The notes under the pieces were generated by a model. The model was not told the DNA's origin and did not search any database. It saw nothing but the letters and a program-made list of their open reading frames with translations. The translations under genes were made by a program, and so were the position numbers. 64,000 nt of DNA from the NCBI RefSeq assembly GCF_001514285.1, contig NZ_KQ949024.1, forward strand, positions 586,700 through 650,699, read 5' to 3'. Below are positions 9,116 to 17,420 of the stretch, one piece after another. Each line of letters opens with the position of its first letter. Positions within the stretch are counted from its first letter, which is position 1. The stretch is from Streptomyces sp. DSM 15324. Lineage in GTDB: Bacteria > Actinomycetota > Actinomycetes > Streptomycetales > Streptomycetaceae.

Positions 9116-12100
9116 GTGACCGACAACGACCGGTTCGCCATGCTCGTCGGCGTGTCCACGTACGACAGCGACGCGTACCACGACCTGCCTCCCGTGCGCG
9201 CCGACCTGCACTACATGCGGGCGGTGCTGCAGAACACCGAGATCGGCATGTACAACGAGTGCGAGATGGTCCCCGAACCGACTCGCGCGGAGATGCTGCA
9301 CGCCCTTGAGTCGTTCCTGGAGGCTCGGCAGCCCAGCGAGACGGCCCTGCTCTACTTCAGCGGGCACGGGGAGTTCTGCGAGGACGACAACCAGCTGTAC
9401 TTCCTGACCCGGGACACCGACCCGGGCGATCTGCCGGGCACGGCGGTCCCGGCGGAGTTCCTCGAGCGGATGCTCCAGTCGTGCCGGGCCGCCTCGAAGC
9501 TGGTACTGCTGGACTGCTGCTCCAGCGGTTCCGTCGTCCAGGGGTGGACCTCGAAGGGATCCGGGGAGGCACCCGCGCGGCCCGCGCCGAGCACCCTGCT
9601 GCGGCCCACCGGCGTGTACTTCATCACCGCCTCCGACGCCCTCCAGTCCGCGTCCGCGATGGCGCCGCCCGGGTCGAGCCTCGGTACGTCCCGGTTCACC
9701 GGTGAGATCGTGGAGGGCCTGCGCAACGGGCGGATCAAGGGCGGCGGCTGGATCACGCCGGACGACCTCTTCGACTACCTCACCGCACAGATGACGCGCG
9801 ACGGCGTGCCGGAGGAACAGCGCCCCACCAAGTCCACGATCAGGGCCACACGCAGCCTGCCCTTCGCCCGGTCCGTGGCGCGCCCGGTGCACATCCCGGC
9901 ACTCCCCGGCGACGCGGCGGAGGCCGGCCGGCGCTCCCCCGCCCTGCTGAAGGCGCGGGAGCTGGCAGCGCTGGACGCCCGGGACGGCGTCGACTGGCAG
10001 CGGCTGCTGCGGTACTACGCGCACTGCCTCACCGCGCAGGCCGCGGCATCCATGCGGCCCGACCGGGACAGCGGACGCGAATCGAAGTACTTCCTGCTGG
10101 GCCAGGGCGAGGAGACCATACAGTCCGGGCGGGGCTCCACCTTTCCCGCTCCGGGGAAGCTGCCCAGACCGCAGGGCAGGTCGGCCGGTGGGGACGGCCG
10201 GGACGCGGGGGCTCAGCAGGAGTACTGGTACGGCTATCCGGCGATCACGCTGCCCGTGCGGGACAGCGGGGCTCGCGGGCGCCGGACGTCGGTGGAACTG
10301 GCGCCGCTGCTCATCCAGCAGATGGAACTCGCCCCGGACGAGGAGGGCCGGGACGTGCTCCGGCCCAGTGGTGTGCCGTCCCTGCACACCGGTGTCGTAT
10401 CGGAACTCCTGGACGCGGGCGACGCGGCCGACCTCGTCGCACGCTGGCAGCCGTCGTGGCAGGAGGGCAACGACGCGCAGATGCTGCTCGCCGTACGGGA
10501 GTTGCTCGACGCGTTGGGGCTGCCGGAGCTGGAGCCGCTGGACCCGTCGGCGCTCAGCGAGCGGACGGTGATGCAGGCCCTGCGGCCCGGCGCGCACAAC
10601 GCGGCCGTCCTGCTGGTGCCTTCGGGTGTGGAGGCCGTCGCCACCCAGGCCCTGGTGGACAACCTGCTTCAGATCTCGACGCGGACCGGTCAGATCCCGG
10701 GCACCGCCCTGGACGCGCTGCTGAGCGGTGGTGAGGGCGCTGCGCGCGGCGCCTCCGTTGACGTGGTGGCTCCCGGACCGTGCAACGAGAGCCAGGAGTC
10801 GGTGATCTCCTCGGCCATGACGCGGCCCCTGACGGTGGCGACCGGGCCGCCCGGGACGGGCAAGAGCGAGGTCGTCACCGCTGTCGTCACCACCTGTGTC
10901 GCCGCCGGGCAGTCCGTGCTCGTCGCCTCCACGAACAACGAGGCTGTGAACGTCGTGGCCGAACGCTGCGACGACATCGCGCCCGGCCTGCTGATGCGGA
11001 CCGGCAACGCCGAGGCGCTGGAGCGGGAGGCGGCGAAGCTGGAGCGGCTGCTCGGCGAGCCCGCCCAGGCCCCGCGACGCGGAGCGGCCACCGTGGGCGG
11101 GCAGTTGCGCAGCGCCCGTAGGACCGCTGACGGACTGCGGGCGGAGGCCGCGCACCGCGTCGGTGAAGAGGTACGGCTGCTGGCGCTGCTCGGGGAGCGG
11201 GAGGAGCGGGCGGCCTCGGTGGAGTTGCCGCTGCCCCTCCTGGAAAGTGTGTGGGCGGCCGACGAGGAAGGACTGTCCGCTCTGGGACGCTGGGAGGACC
11301 GGGCGCGGAAGGTGGCCGGGGCCCCTTGGTGGCTGCTCGGTGCGTGGCGTCGGGGGCGGGCGCTCGCCGCGCTGGTCTCGGCTGTGGCCGATGCCCCGGA
11401 GGGAGACCGTCCGAGCCGGGCGTCGTGGCCGGGGTGGGCGACCGGGCGGCCGGTGCAGGCCGGGCTGTTGGAGTCGCTGGCGGACGCGGTGGCCGTGGAA
11501 CGGGAGGTGCGGGAGCTCCTGCCCCGGCACTCGGGATGGGACGAGGACGGGCTGCGGCGGTCGCGGCTGGAGGCGGCGGGCACGCTGTCCGAACTGTCGG
11601 CGGAGTTGTCGCGGGCGATGTCCGCCGAGGTGCTGACGAGGGCACGCGGGCTCATGGGGCAGCGGCTCCAGGCGCTCCGGGGCCGCTCGGGCTACCAGCG
11701 CAGCCAGAAGAACCTGATGACGCACATCAAGGGGTGGGCCATCAGCACCCACTCCGTGCGGCAGCTCGAACTCACCCCGAAGCTGTTCGACCTCGTCGTC
11801 ATCGACGAGGCGAGTCAGTGCTCCATCCCCTCGGTACTGCCACTGCTGTTCCGGGCCCGCCGGGCGCTGATCATCGGCGACCCGATGCAGCTGGGGCACA
11901 TCCCCGGCGTGTCACCTCAGCAGGAACAGCAGGCGCGGCTCAGGGCCGGGCTGAGCGCGGCACAGCTGGAGGACTACCGGCTGACGTACCACGTGTACTC
12001 CTCGTACCACGCGGCCGAGCAGCACGGCGACTCCGCGCTGCTCCTCGACGAGCACTACCGCTGCCACCCGCGGATCGCCGACGTCGTCAACGGCTACTGC

Positions 12101-13015
12101 TACGCGGGCCAGTTGCGGGTGCTCACCGACGTACGGCGGCAGGTCCCGGCTGTCGACCCGGTGGGGGCGGCGGAGCCGGCGCCGGTGCTGGGCTGGGTCG
12201 ACGTAGCGCACGGTGAGTCGGCGCGGGGCGGCGACGGGCGGTCCTGGCGCAACGAGGCCGAGGCGGAGGCCGTACGGCGGGTGGTGGACGAACTGCTGGC
12301 GCGGCTGCCGCAGGACGCGACGGTGGGCGTGGTCACGCCGTTCCGGGCGCAGAAGGAGGCGCTGGCGCGGGTGTGGCGTGACGACGACCGCGTCCGGGTC
12401 GGCACGGTGCACGCTTTCCAGGGTGGGCAGCGCGATGTGATGGTGCTGAGCCCGGTGGCCACGCACAACACGCCGCCGAGGACGACCCACTGGGTCGCGA
12501 GCCAGGTCAATCTGTGGAACGTGGCGGTGACCCGGGCCAGGTCTCAGCTGATCACCGTGGGCGGTCACGCCTTTTGGCAGGGGCAGAGCGGTCTGCCGAC
12601 CCTGCTCGCGGGGCGTTCGGTGCCACTGGGGGCTGAGGCGGGCGAGGACGGTGTGCCGGTGGCGACGGCGGCCTCGGTGACCGGGTTCCGCGAGGAGCTC
12701 GCCGACCGGCTCCAGGAGTACCTCACCGAGCGGGGGCTCACCGATCTGGAGCGGGCGGCGACGGTCGGCGGACAGCCGGTGGACCTGCTGTTCACCGAGG
12801 CCGGGGAGAACACGGCGGTGCTGGTCGACCCAGGCCCGCAGCACGGCGGCGACCCGGCACGGCATCTGCGGCTCATCCACGCGCGGGGTGACCTGCTGAC
12901 CGGGCTGCCGTCCGGGGGCTACGGGGCGAAGGCGTGTCCGGTGGGGCGGACGGTACGGGTTCCGGCGTGGCGGATCCTGGCGGGTGAGGAGGCGCTGGCG
13001 CCGCTGTTCGACTGA
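9116..13015 (+). CDS. Caspase-like protease fused to SF1 (DNA2/NAM7-type) helicase
   Basis: This 1299-residue protein starts at GTG 9116. Residues 5-260 are a C14 caspase-like peptidase with catalytic His84 in ALLYFSGHGEF and the Cys pair 134-135 in LVLLDCCSSG. Residues about 560-1190 are a superfamily-1 helicase: Walker A TGPPGTGKSE near 580, Walker B LVVIDEASQC near 895, then DPMQLGHIPG, DEHYRCHPRIADVV, VGTVHAFQGGQRDVM and NLWNVAVTRARSQL near 1131. Two hundred residues between Walker A and B form a charged helical insertion. The C-terminal 100 residues (VDLLFTEAGENTAVLVDPG) resemble degenerate restriction-endonuclease-like tails of such helicases. With the EACC1 adaptor this is likely an anti-phage or programmed-death effector, with the helicase as sensor. 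That role is inference. Confidence 0.85.
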   Translation: MTDNDRFAMLVGVSTYDSDAYHDLPPVRADLHYMRAVLQNTEIGMYNECEMVPEPTRAEMLHALESFLEARQPSETALLYFSGHGEFCEDDNQLYFLTRDTDPGDLPGTAVPAEFLERMLQSCRAASKLVLLDCCSSGSVVQGWTSKGSGEAPARPAPSTLLRPTGVYFITASDALQSASAMAPPGSSLGTSRFTGEIVEGLRNGRIKGGGWITPDDLFDYLTAQMTRDGVPEEQRPTKSTIRATRSLPFARSVARPVHIPALPGDAAEAGRRSPALLKARELAALDARDGVDWQRLLRYYAHCLTAQAAASMRPDRDSGRESKYFLLGQGEETIQSGRGSTFPAPGKLPRPQGRSAGGDGRDAGAQQEYWYGYPAITLPVRDSGARGRRTSVELAPLLIQQMELAPDEEGRDVLRPSGVPSLHTGVVSELLDAGDAADLVARWQPSWQEGNDAQMLLAVRELLDALGLPELEPLDPSALSERTVMQALRPGAHNAAVLLVPSGVEAVATQALVDNLLQISTRTGQIPGTALDALLSGGEGAARGASVDVVAPGPCNESQESVISSAMTRPLTVATGPPGTGKSEVVTAVVTTCVAAGQSVLVASTNNEAVNVVAERCDDIAPGLLMRTGNAEALEREAAKLERLLGEPAQAPRRGAATVGGQLRSARRTADGLRAEAAHRVGEEVRLLALLGEREERAASVELPLPLLESVWAADEEGLSALGRWEDRARKVAGAPWWLLGAWRRGRALAALVSAVADAPEGDRPSRASWPGWATGRPVQAGLLESLADAVAVEREVRELLPRHSGWDEDGLRRSRLEAAGTLSELSAELSRAMSAEVLTRARGLMGQRLQALRGRSGYQRSQKNLMTHIKGWAISTHSVRQLELTPKLFDLVVIDEASQCSIPSVLPLLFRARRALIIGDPMQLGHIPGVSPQQEQQARLRAGLSAAQLEDYRLTYHVYSSYHAAEQHGDSALLLDEHYRCHPRIADVVNGYCYAGQLRVLTDVRRQVPAVDPVGAAEPAPVLGWVDVAHGESARGGDGRSWRNEAEAEAVRRVVDELLARLPQDATVGVVTPFRAQKEALARVWRDDDRVRVGTVHAFQGGQRDVMVLSPVATHNTPPRTTHWVASQVNLWNVAVTRARSQLITVGGHAFWQGQSGLPTLLAGRSVPLGAEAGEDGVPVATAASVTGFREELADRLQEYLTERGLTDLERAATVGGQPVDLLFTEAGENTAVLVDPGPQHGGDPARHLRLIHARGDLLTGLPSGGYGAKACPVGRTVRVPAWRILAGEEALAPLFD

Positions 13016-13040
13016 GCGCGGACGTGCCGCTGTCTCCGGC

Positions 13041-14099
13041 TCAGCTGCCGGGCAGGCACCGGACGACGTAGGTCATGTGCTGGACGTTGCCTGCCCAGAG
13101 CCATTCCGTGGGCCCGCCCGTACCGCCGCCCAAGGTGACGGGCCCGGCCGCGCAACCGCGCAGCCAGGACTCCCCGGCCCCGGCGGTCGCGCCCCGGAAT
13201 TCGGGCAGATCGAGGATCTGCCGGGCCGCCCGACGGTTGACCGCGATCCGGTCGTCTCCTCGGGTCAGCACCTTGGAGAGAACGAACGAGCTCTCTGTGG
13301 TGTAGCGGAGCGCACCCCAGGGCGGGCCTCCCTTGCTGTTCCGCTTCGGGACCTGGGTGAGCGCCGAGACGGGCTGCACACCGTAGTCGCCGTAGCCGAG
13401 CAGCGGAAGGTAGGCGCGGGCACTCGCCCGTACCTCGTGCCACATGTGCCAGTCGGTGCGGGGCTCCTCCCGCAGGCCCCGTTCCAGCATGTCGCCCGTG
13501 AGGCGGGGGAATCCCCCGGCGAGGACGGCGGCGGTACGCCACGGGGCCAGGGGAATCAGGGCGTCGAGGGCGCGCAGCGCCTCCTTGCCCGCGTCCGGGC
13601 GGTCGCCGAGGACGCCGCCCATGTCCAGCAGCAGATCGACGGGCACGGCCGGATGGGCCCGCGCCAGCAGGTCCCGGACGGCTTCGGTGGTGTCGCCGTC
13701 CCACTCACCCGTGACGGTGACCCGGACACCGACACCGCAGTCGCAGCGCCGCGCCGTCTCCAGGGCCGCGGTCTGCTGCGCCTCGGTCCGCTCCGGTCCT
13801 GTGACCGGGCGCAGCCGGCCCAGCCCGCTGTAGACGAGAAGGGCGTCGGCGAGTGAGGAGATCTGGGCGTCCTCGGCGAAGGGAGCGTCGACCCATCCGC
13901 CGTGGTGGCGATGCACCCGGCTCACCGGGTCGACGAACTTCCGGACGGCGGAGTCCGTCTTCGCCGGCGCCACACCAGGGAGTGGTGGAAGGTTCCACAG
14001 GGGCATGAGTGCGGCCCGGACGTCCGGCCGCAGACGGCGATAGGCCTCCGCCGCGTGCGGCCGAGCCGGCAGAACGGGAACGTAGAGCGGTTCGGACAT
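13041..14099 (-). CDS. Phage-T4-Beta-family protein
   Basis: This 352-residue protein starts at ATG 14099. The N-terminus (LYVPVLPARPHAAEAYRRLR, ALMPLWNLPP) and overall layout match the Beta protein family, found in phages and in bacterial defence-type neighbourhoods. Later blocks include DLLLDMGGVLGD, PLLGYGDYGVQP and GALRYTTESSFVLSK. Its biochemical role is unknown. It converges on the caspase-helicase gene with only 25 bp between the stops, which suggests a shared accessory module although not a shared transcript. Confidence 0.7.
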   Translation of the reverse strand: MSEPLYVPVLPARPHAAEAYRRLRPDVRAALMPLWNLPPLPGVAPAKTDSAVRKFVDPVSRVHRHHGGWVDAPFAEDAQISSLADALLVYSGLGRLRPVTGPERTEAQQTAALETARRCDCGVGVRVTVTGEWDGDTTEAVRDLLARAHPAVPVDLLLDMGGVLGDRPDAGKEALRALDALIPLAPWRTAAVLAGGFPRLTGDMLERGLREEPRTDWHMWHEVRASARAYLPLLGYGDYGVQPVSALTQVPKRNSKGGPPWGALRYTTESSFVLSKVLTRGDDRIAVNRRAARQILDLPEFRGATAGAGESWLRGCAAGPVTLGGGTGGPTEWLWAGNVQHMTYVVRCLPGS

Positions 14100-14278
14100 C
14101 GCGGCTCCCCCTCGGCACTGCCCGCGCGCTTTCCCTTCCCGTCAGGGTCCGGGTGGTCAAGGCAGGTGAAAAGAGGGCCCTTTCGGTCTGAATGGCTGAA
14201 GTGCGCAAGTAGTGGACACAGGCCATCCTGGGCCAGGCCGTCGGCACCCACACCGGTCGTGGGGGGCGGGTGTCCGCG

Positions 14279-14507
14279 CGATGACCGCTCGCGGTGCGAC
14301 GACCTGTTCCTGGTCGGCGACACCCATCAGCGCATCTACAAGAACCAGGTACCGTTGGGCAGCCTGGGCATCAACATCCGCGGCCGGTCCTCAAAGCTGA
14401 GTCTTCCTGCCGGGCAGGCGTTCCCGGACTGGGCCACCGAGCGGGAGGGCGTGGCCGCGCTCATCAAGGAGTGGGACGCCGACTCCGACACGGGCATTCC
14501 TCACGAG
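14279..14507 (+). pseudogene. Internal fragment of a UvrD/Rep-type helicase
   Basis: The translated segment CDDLFLVGDTHQRIYKNQVP, then GSLGINIRGRSSKL, matches helicase motif III and following sequence of actinobacterial UvrD-like proteins. It jumps directly to FPDWATEREGVAALIKEWDA, which in intact homologues lies further downstream. An internal deletion and missing ends indicate a remnant. It marks the end of the accessory left flank. Confidence 0.7.
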
Positions 14508-14510
14508 CAC

Positions 14511-14541
14511 GGAGCCGGCCGCCGAAGTGGCGGCCGGCTCC
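14511..14541. terminator. Perfect 13-bp hairpin at the cluster boundary
   Basis: GGAGCCGGCCGCC (14511-14523) and GGCGGCCGGCTCC (14529-14541) form a perfect stem with a 5-nt loop. It lies right after the helicase fragment and about 260 bp downstream of the last minus-strand gene of the cluster. It could stop transcription arriving from either side. The 263 bp between it and the PHP gene holds no gene that I can support. Confidence 0.65.
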
Positions 14542-14804
14542 TGCCGTTGTCAGACGATGGTGCCGTCGAGGGCATCGACGGCACCCACGCCTCACCGGAC
14601 GCGCAGGCAAGGGGCGGGACCTGCGCCGCGCCGTGCCCGGCAGCGACGCTCCCCCACACCCCGGTCGGGCTCCGCGTGATCGTGGGCAGCCGTCGTGGCC
14701 CGGGGCCTGGCCGGCCCCGCAGGACATCCGGCAGGGAGCCGGGGCGGCGGCCGGGAGGCAGACGGGCTTCGTCGGCGGCTGCGGGACTTCTCCGCCGACC
14801 GGCG

Positions 14805-15629
14805 TCAGGCGAGGGGGACCGTGCGGGGCTCGCCCCGGCGGAACACCGTCCAGGTGCGAAAGCCGATGTCGTGCAGCACGCGCACCACGTCCGGGTACTG
14901 GTCGCAGACGCGCTCGGGGACGTGGGCGTCGGAGGCGAAGGTGAGGGGCACGCCGAAGTGGTGGGCGCGCTCCAGGAGGTCGTGCTCCGGGTACCAGCCG
15001 CCGTGCATCTTGGTGCCGCCCGAGGTGTTGACCTCCATCACGGCACCGGCGTCGCGGATCGCCCGGAGCATCTCGTCGGCCGCGGCCGGCGCGGGGACGG
15101 TCCCCAGTTCCGGGTGGTTGCCCTTGAGGGCGTCCACATGCCCCATGACCTGGAAGAGCCCCGAGCGCGCGCACTCCGCCACCGCACGGAAGTACCGTCC
15201 CTTGACCGCGGCCAGTTCGTCCTTGCTGTCCTCGCTGTTCTCGAGGGTCTCCCAGCGGGTGGTGTCGAAGATGTCCCGGCCCTCGAACATGTGGACGGAG
15301 CCGATGACGTAGTCCAGCGGGTAGCCGGCCAGTTCCCTGGAGTAGGGGTCCATGCGGCCCCGGAAGAAGTCCGCCTCGGTGGAGACGAGGATCTCGATGC
15401 TGCGGGCGAACTCCTCCTTCAGCGCGAAGGCCTCGGCCATGTACGAGGGGAACTCCGACTTGGGCATCGCCACCGGGGGCAGCGCGTGGTCGGCTTGCTC
15501 CGCGAACATGGGTGTGTGGTCGGACAGGCCGAGCACCTTGACGCCCTTGTCGAGCGCCGCCGTGACGTAGTCGCGCAGTGAACCGGTGGCGTGCCCGCAC
15601 CGCTCGTGGTGCGTGTGGAGGTCGATCAC
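14805..15629 (-). CDS. PHP-family phosphatase (histidinol-phosphatase-like)
   Basis: This 274-residue protein starts at GTG 15629 (VIDLHTHHERCGHATG), 4 nt after the stop of the SDR gene. PHP metal-binding motifs are all visible: DLHTH at the start, GLSDHTP near 38, TEADFF near 85, GSVHMFEG near 110, MGHVD near 160, and ASDAH near 235. The family (HisK/HisJ type) hydrolyses phosphomonoesters with a trinuclear metal centre. Histidine biosynthesis genes are absent, so a role in dephosphorylating a pathway intermediate, for example an inositol- or amino-inositol phosphate, fits the context. It is the last gene of the seven-gene minus-strand operon. Confidence 0.8.
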   Translation of the reverse strand: MIDLHTHHERCGHATGSLRDYVTAALDKGVKVLGLSDHTPMFAEQADHALPPVAMPKSEFPSYMAEAFALKEEFARSIEILVSTEADFFRGRMDPYSRELAGYPLDYVIGSVHMFEGRDIFDTTRWETLENSEDSKDELAAVKGRYFRAVAECARSGLFQVMGHVDALKGNHPELGTVPAPAAADEMLRAIRDAGAVMEVNTSGGTKMHGGWYPEHDLLERAHHFGVPLTFASDAHVPERVCDQYPDVVRVLHDIGFRTWTVFRRGEPRTVPLA

Positions 15630-15633
15630 CGGC

Positions 15634-16422
15634 TCACACCGCCAGGTATCCGCCGTCGACGGGCAGGTCGGTGCCGGTGATGAAGCTCGCCTCACCGGAG
15701 AGCAGGAACGCGATCGGCGCCGCGATCTCCTCGGGATCGGCGAACCGCTTCAGCAGGAACTTCCCGCCGTGTTCGGGCGCCGCCTCGGCCGTCGCCCGGT
15801 CCAGGCCCAGGGCCTCGCGGTGGAAGCGCTCGTTGTTGGCGTTCCAGACGGTGCCCGGGCTGACCGAGTTGACGCGGATGCCGCGCGGGGCCAGTTCCTG
15901 GGCCGTGCACCGGGTGAAGCCGAGTACGGCGGACTTCCCCGTGTTGTACGTCAGGTAGCCGCTCTGCGAGATGTGCGCCGAGATCGAGGCCATGTTGACG
16001 ACGGCCGCGTCGGCGTCGCGCTCCGGGAGGCCCGCCACGAACTCGCGGGTGACGATGGAGAGTCCGACGATGGTCGGGTCGAGCGCGGCGTGCCAGTCCT
16101 CGGCGGTCGCCTCCAGCCCCTTGAAGACGAACCCGGCAGCCAGGTTGACCAGCAGTGTCGGCCGGTCCCAGTCGTCCGGGAGGTCCGCGAAGGCGGCCTT
16201 GACGGCAGCGGTGTCCATGACGTCGCCCACCGCGAGCCGGACCTCGTACCCCTCGGCCGTCCACTTCTCGGCCGCGGCCCGGCCGTGCTCCGCGCTCCTG
16301 TCGTAGACCAGGACCCGGCAGCCCTCGGAGCACAGGCGTTCGACGACCGCGGCTCCGATGCCCTGCGCGCCGCCGGTCACCATCGCGGTGCGTCCGGCGA
16401 GTCCTCGTGCCCGGCCCCTCAT
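15634..16422 (-). CDS. Short-chain dehydrogenase/reductase (paralogue 1)
   Basis: This 262-residue classical SDR starts at ATG 16422 with AAGGAG 13-18 bp upstream. Cofactor motif TGGAQGIG is near residue 17. Catalytic Ser is in NMASISAHIS and Tyr/Lys in YNTGK. The sequence closely parallels the SDR at 34270 (shared SISAHI, RVNSVSPGTVW versus RVNAVSPGTVW, FADPEEIAAPIAFLLSGEAS versus TADPEEIASAVAFLLSSEAG), so the two are in-cluster duplicates. It likely oxidises or reduces a ring or chain alcohol. One possibility is inositol to inosose, which would feed the StrS-type aminotransferase. The start overlaps the upstream stop (ATGA). Confidence 0.8.
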   Translation of the reverse strand: MRGRARGLAGRTAMVTGGAQGIGAAVVERLCSEGCRVLVYDRSAEHGRAAAEKWTAEGYEVRLAVGDVMDTAAVKAAFADLPDDWDRPTLLVNLAAGFVFKGLEATAEDWHAALDPTIVGLSIVTREFVAGLPERDADAAVVNMASISAHISQSGYLTYNTGKSAVLGFTRCTAQELAPRGIRVNSVSPGTVWNANNERFHREALGLDRATAEAAPEHGGKFLLKRFADPEEIAAPIAFLLSGEASFITGTDLPVDGGYLAV

Positions 16423-17420
16423 CCTGCCAACTCCTTCGTGGTGGTCCATCGTCCGACGAGGCGGACGGCCTCGTCGCGGTCGAGATTCTCGGTGGCTCCG
16501 TGCGGGGACAGCGTCCGCCCGGCGCCGTCGGGGACGTCCGGGTCGGTGGCGAGCGCGGCCACGGCGTCCAGATCCACGCCCGCCCGGACCAGGGCCCGGC
16601 CGAAGGAGGTGCCGTCCAGGCCGTCGCCGTCCCCGGCGGTGAAGTACCGCCAGTTCTGGAACATGCCCTCCAGGTGTCCCGCGGACAGGTGCACGGCGTT
16701 GCGCCCCTCCGAGAGCTCGATGCCGTGCTCGCGGGCGAGGGCCCCGAGGGCGCCCCGCAGCGATCCGGGTGCGGCGCGGAACGGGTGCAGCTCGCCGAGT
16801 ACCGCGTCGCGCAGCTCCGCCACGGGTCGCGCGCTGTGGCACTCCAGCAGGCCGACCAGGGCGTTCGGGGTGCGGTACCCCTGGTCCAGGGCCGGCAGGA
16901 AACCGTTGAGGACCACCGTCGGCCGGCCGCCCACCTCGGTGACGGAGGCGTACGAGCCGGAGCCGAGCTTGGTGATGCCCGCGTCCCGGCAGCGGTCCTC
17001 CAGCGCGCGCGGCGACAGGCCGCCGTGAGCCATCGCCACGTAGGCCGGGAGGACGTCGCGGACGCCTGTTTTCTCCCGCAGGGCGTCGAGTTCGCGACGG
17101 GCGCCGGAGGTCAGCGCGGCGACGCCGTCGACGGCCACCCGGTGCAGGCGGGGATAGTGCAGCAGCAGGTCGCCCCGGGCGGCGAAGTCCGCGGCCGGGA
17201 CCACCGCGCAGCGCAGGACGGACACTCCCTGGCGGCCGAGTGCCTCCACCGCCGCCGCCGACATGTCGGCGGCGTGCGGGGCGGCCATGACCTCGGGCTT
17301 GACCACGACGGCGACGTGACTGCCGCTCTCGGGCGCCGGCGCCTGCGGCCGGCCGCTGTCGGTGCGGCGCCGGGTGTCCAGCGCCGCGGCCGACAGGGCG
17401 CGTACCTCTTCGGGTGTCAC
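16419..17420 (-). CDS. Enlarged nucleoside-diphosphate-kinase-like protein
   Basis: This 333-residue protein starts at GTG 17420, overlapping the SAM synthetase stop by 4 bp. Its outline is an NDP kinase: AVVVKPEVM near 40 (the KPD lysine), a Tyr in LLLHYPRLH, the Arg/Thr region as AAPGSLRGALG, and the active-site element GRNAVHLS with the phosphohistidine candidate. Standard NDP kinases are about 140 residues; here a large insertion (about 90 residues with GSGSYASVTEV and VVLNGFLPALDQGY) splits the fold and the tail is longer. It therefore probably uses an unusual acceptor rather than serving general nucleotide pools. Tight coupling with SAM synthetase suggests a joint step. The family call is by motif; the substrate is unknown. 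Confidence 0.7.
   Translation of the reverse strand: MTPEEVRALSAAALDTRRRTDSGRPQAPAPESGSHVAVVVKPEVMAAPHAADMSAAAVEALGRQGVSVLRCAVVPAADFAARGDLLLHYPRLHRVAVDGVAALTSGARRELDALREKTGVRDVLPAYVAMAHGGLSPRALEDRCRDAGITKLGSGSYASVTEVGGRPTVVLNGFLPALDQGYRTPNALVGLLECHSARPVAELRDAVLGELHPFRAAPGSLRGALGALAREHGIELSEGRNAVHLSAGHLEGMFQNWRYFTAGDGDGLDGTSFGRALVRAGVDLDAVAALATDPDVPDGAGRTLSPHGATENLDRDEAVRLVGRWTTTKELAG

Noticed and set aside
8759..11899. Minus-strand frame of over 1000 codons opposite the caspase-helicase
   Set aside because: Antisense shadow of a high-GC gene: compositionally biased, no motifs, while the plus frame has full caspase and helicase motifs.
14805..15629. Histidine-biosynthesis histidinol phosphatase
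   Set aside because: No other his genes are nearby; the operon context is secondary metabolism, so only the PHP phosphatase family is asserted.
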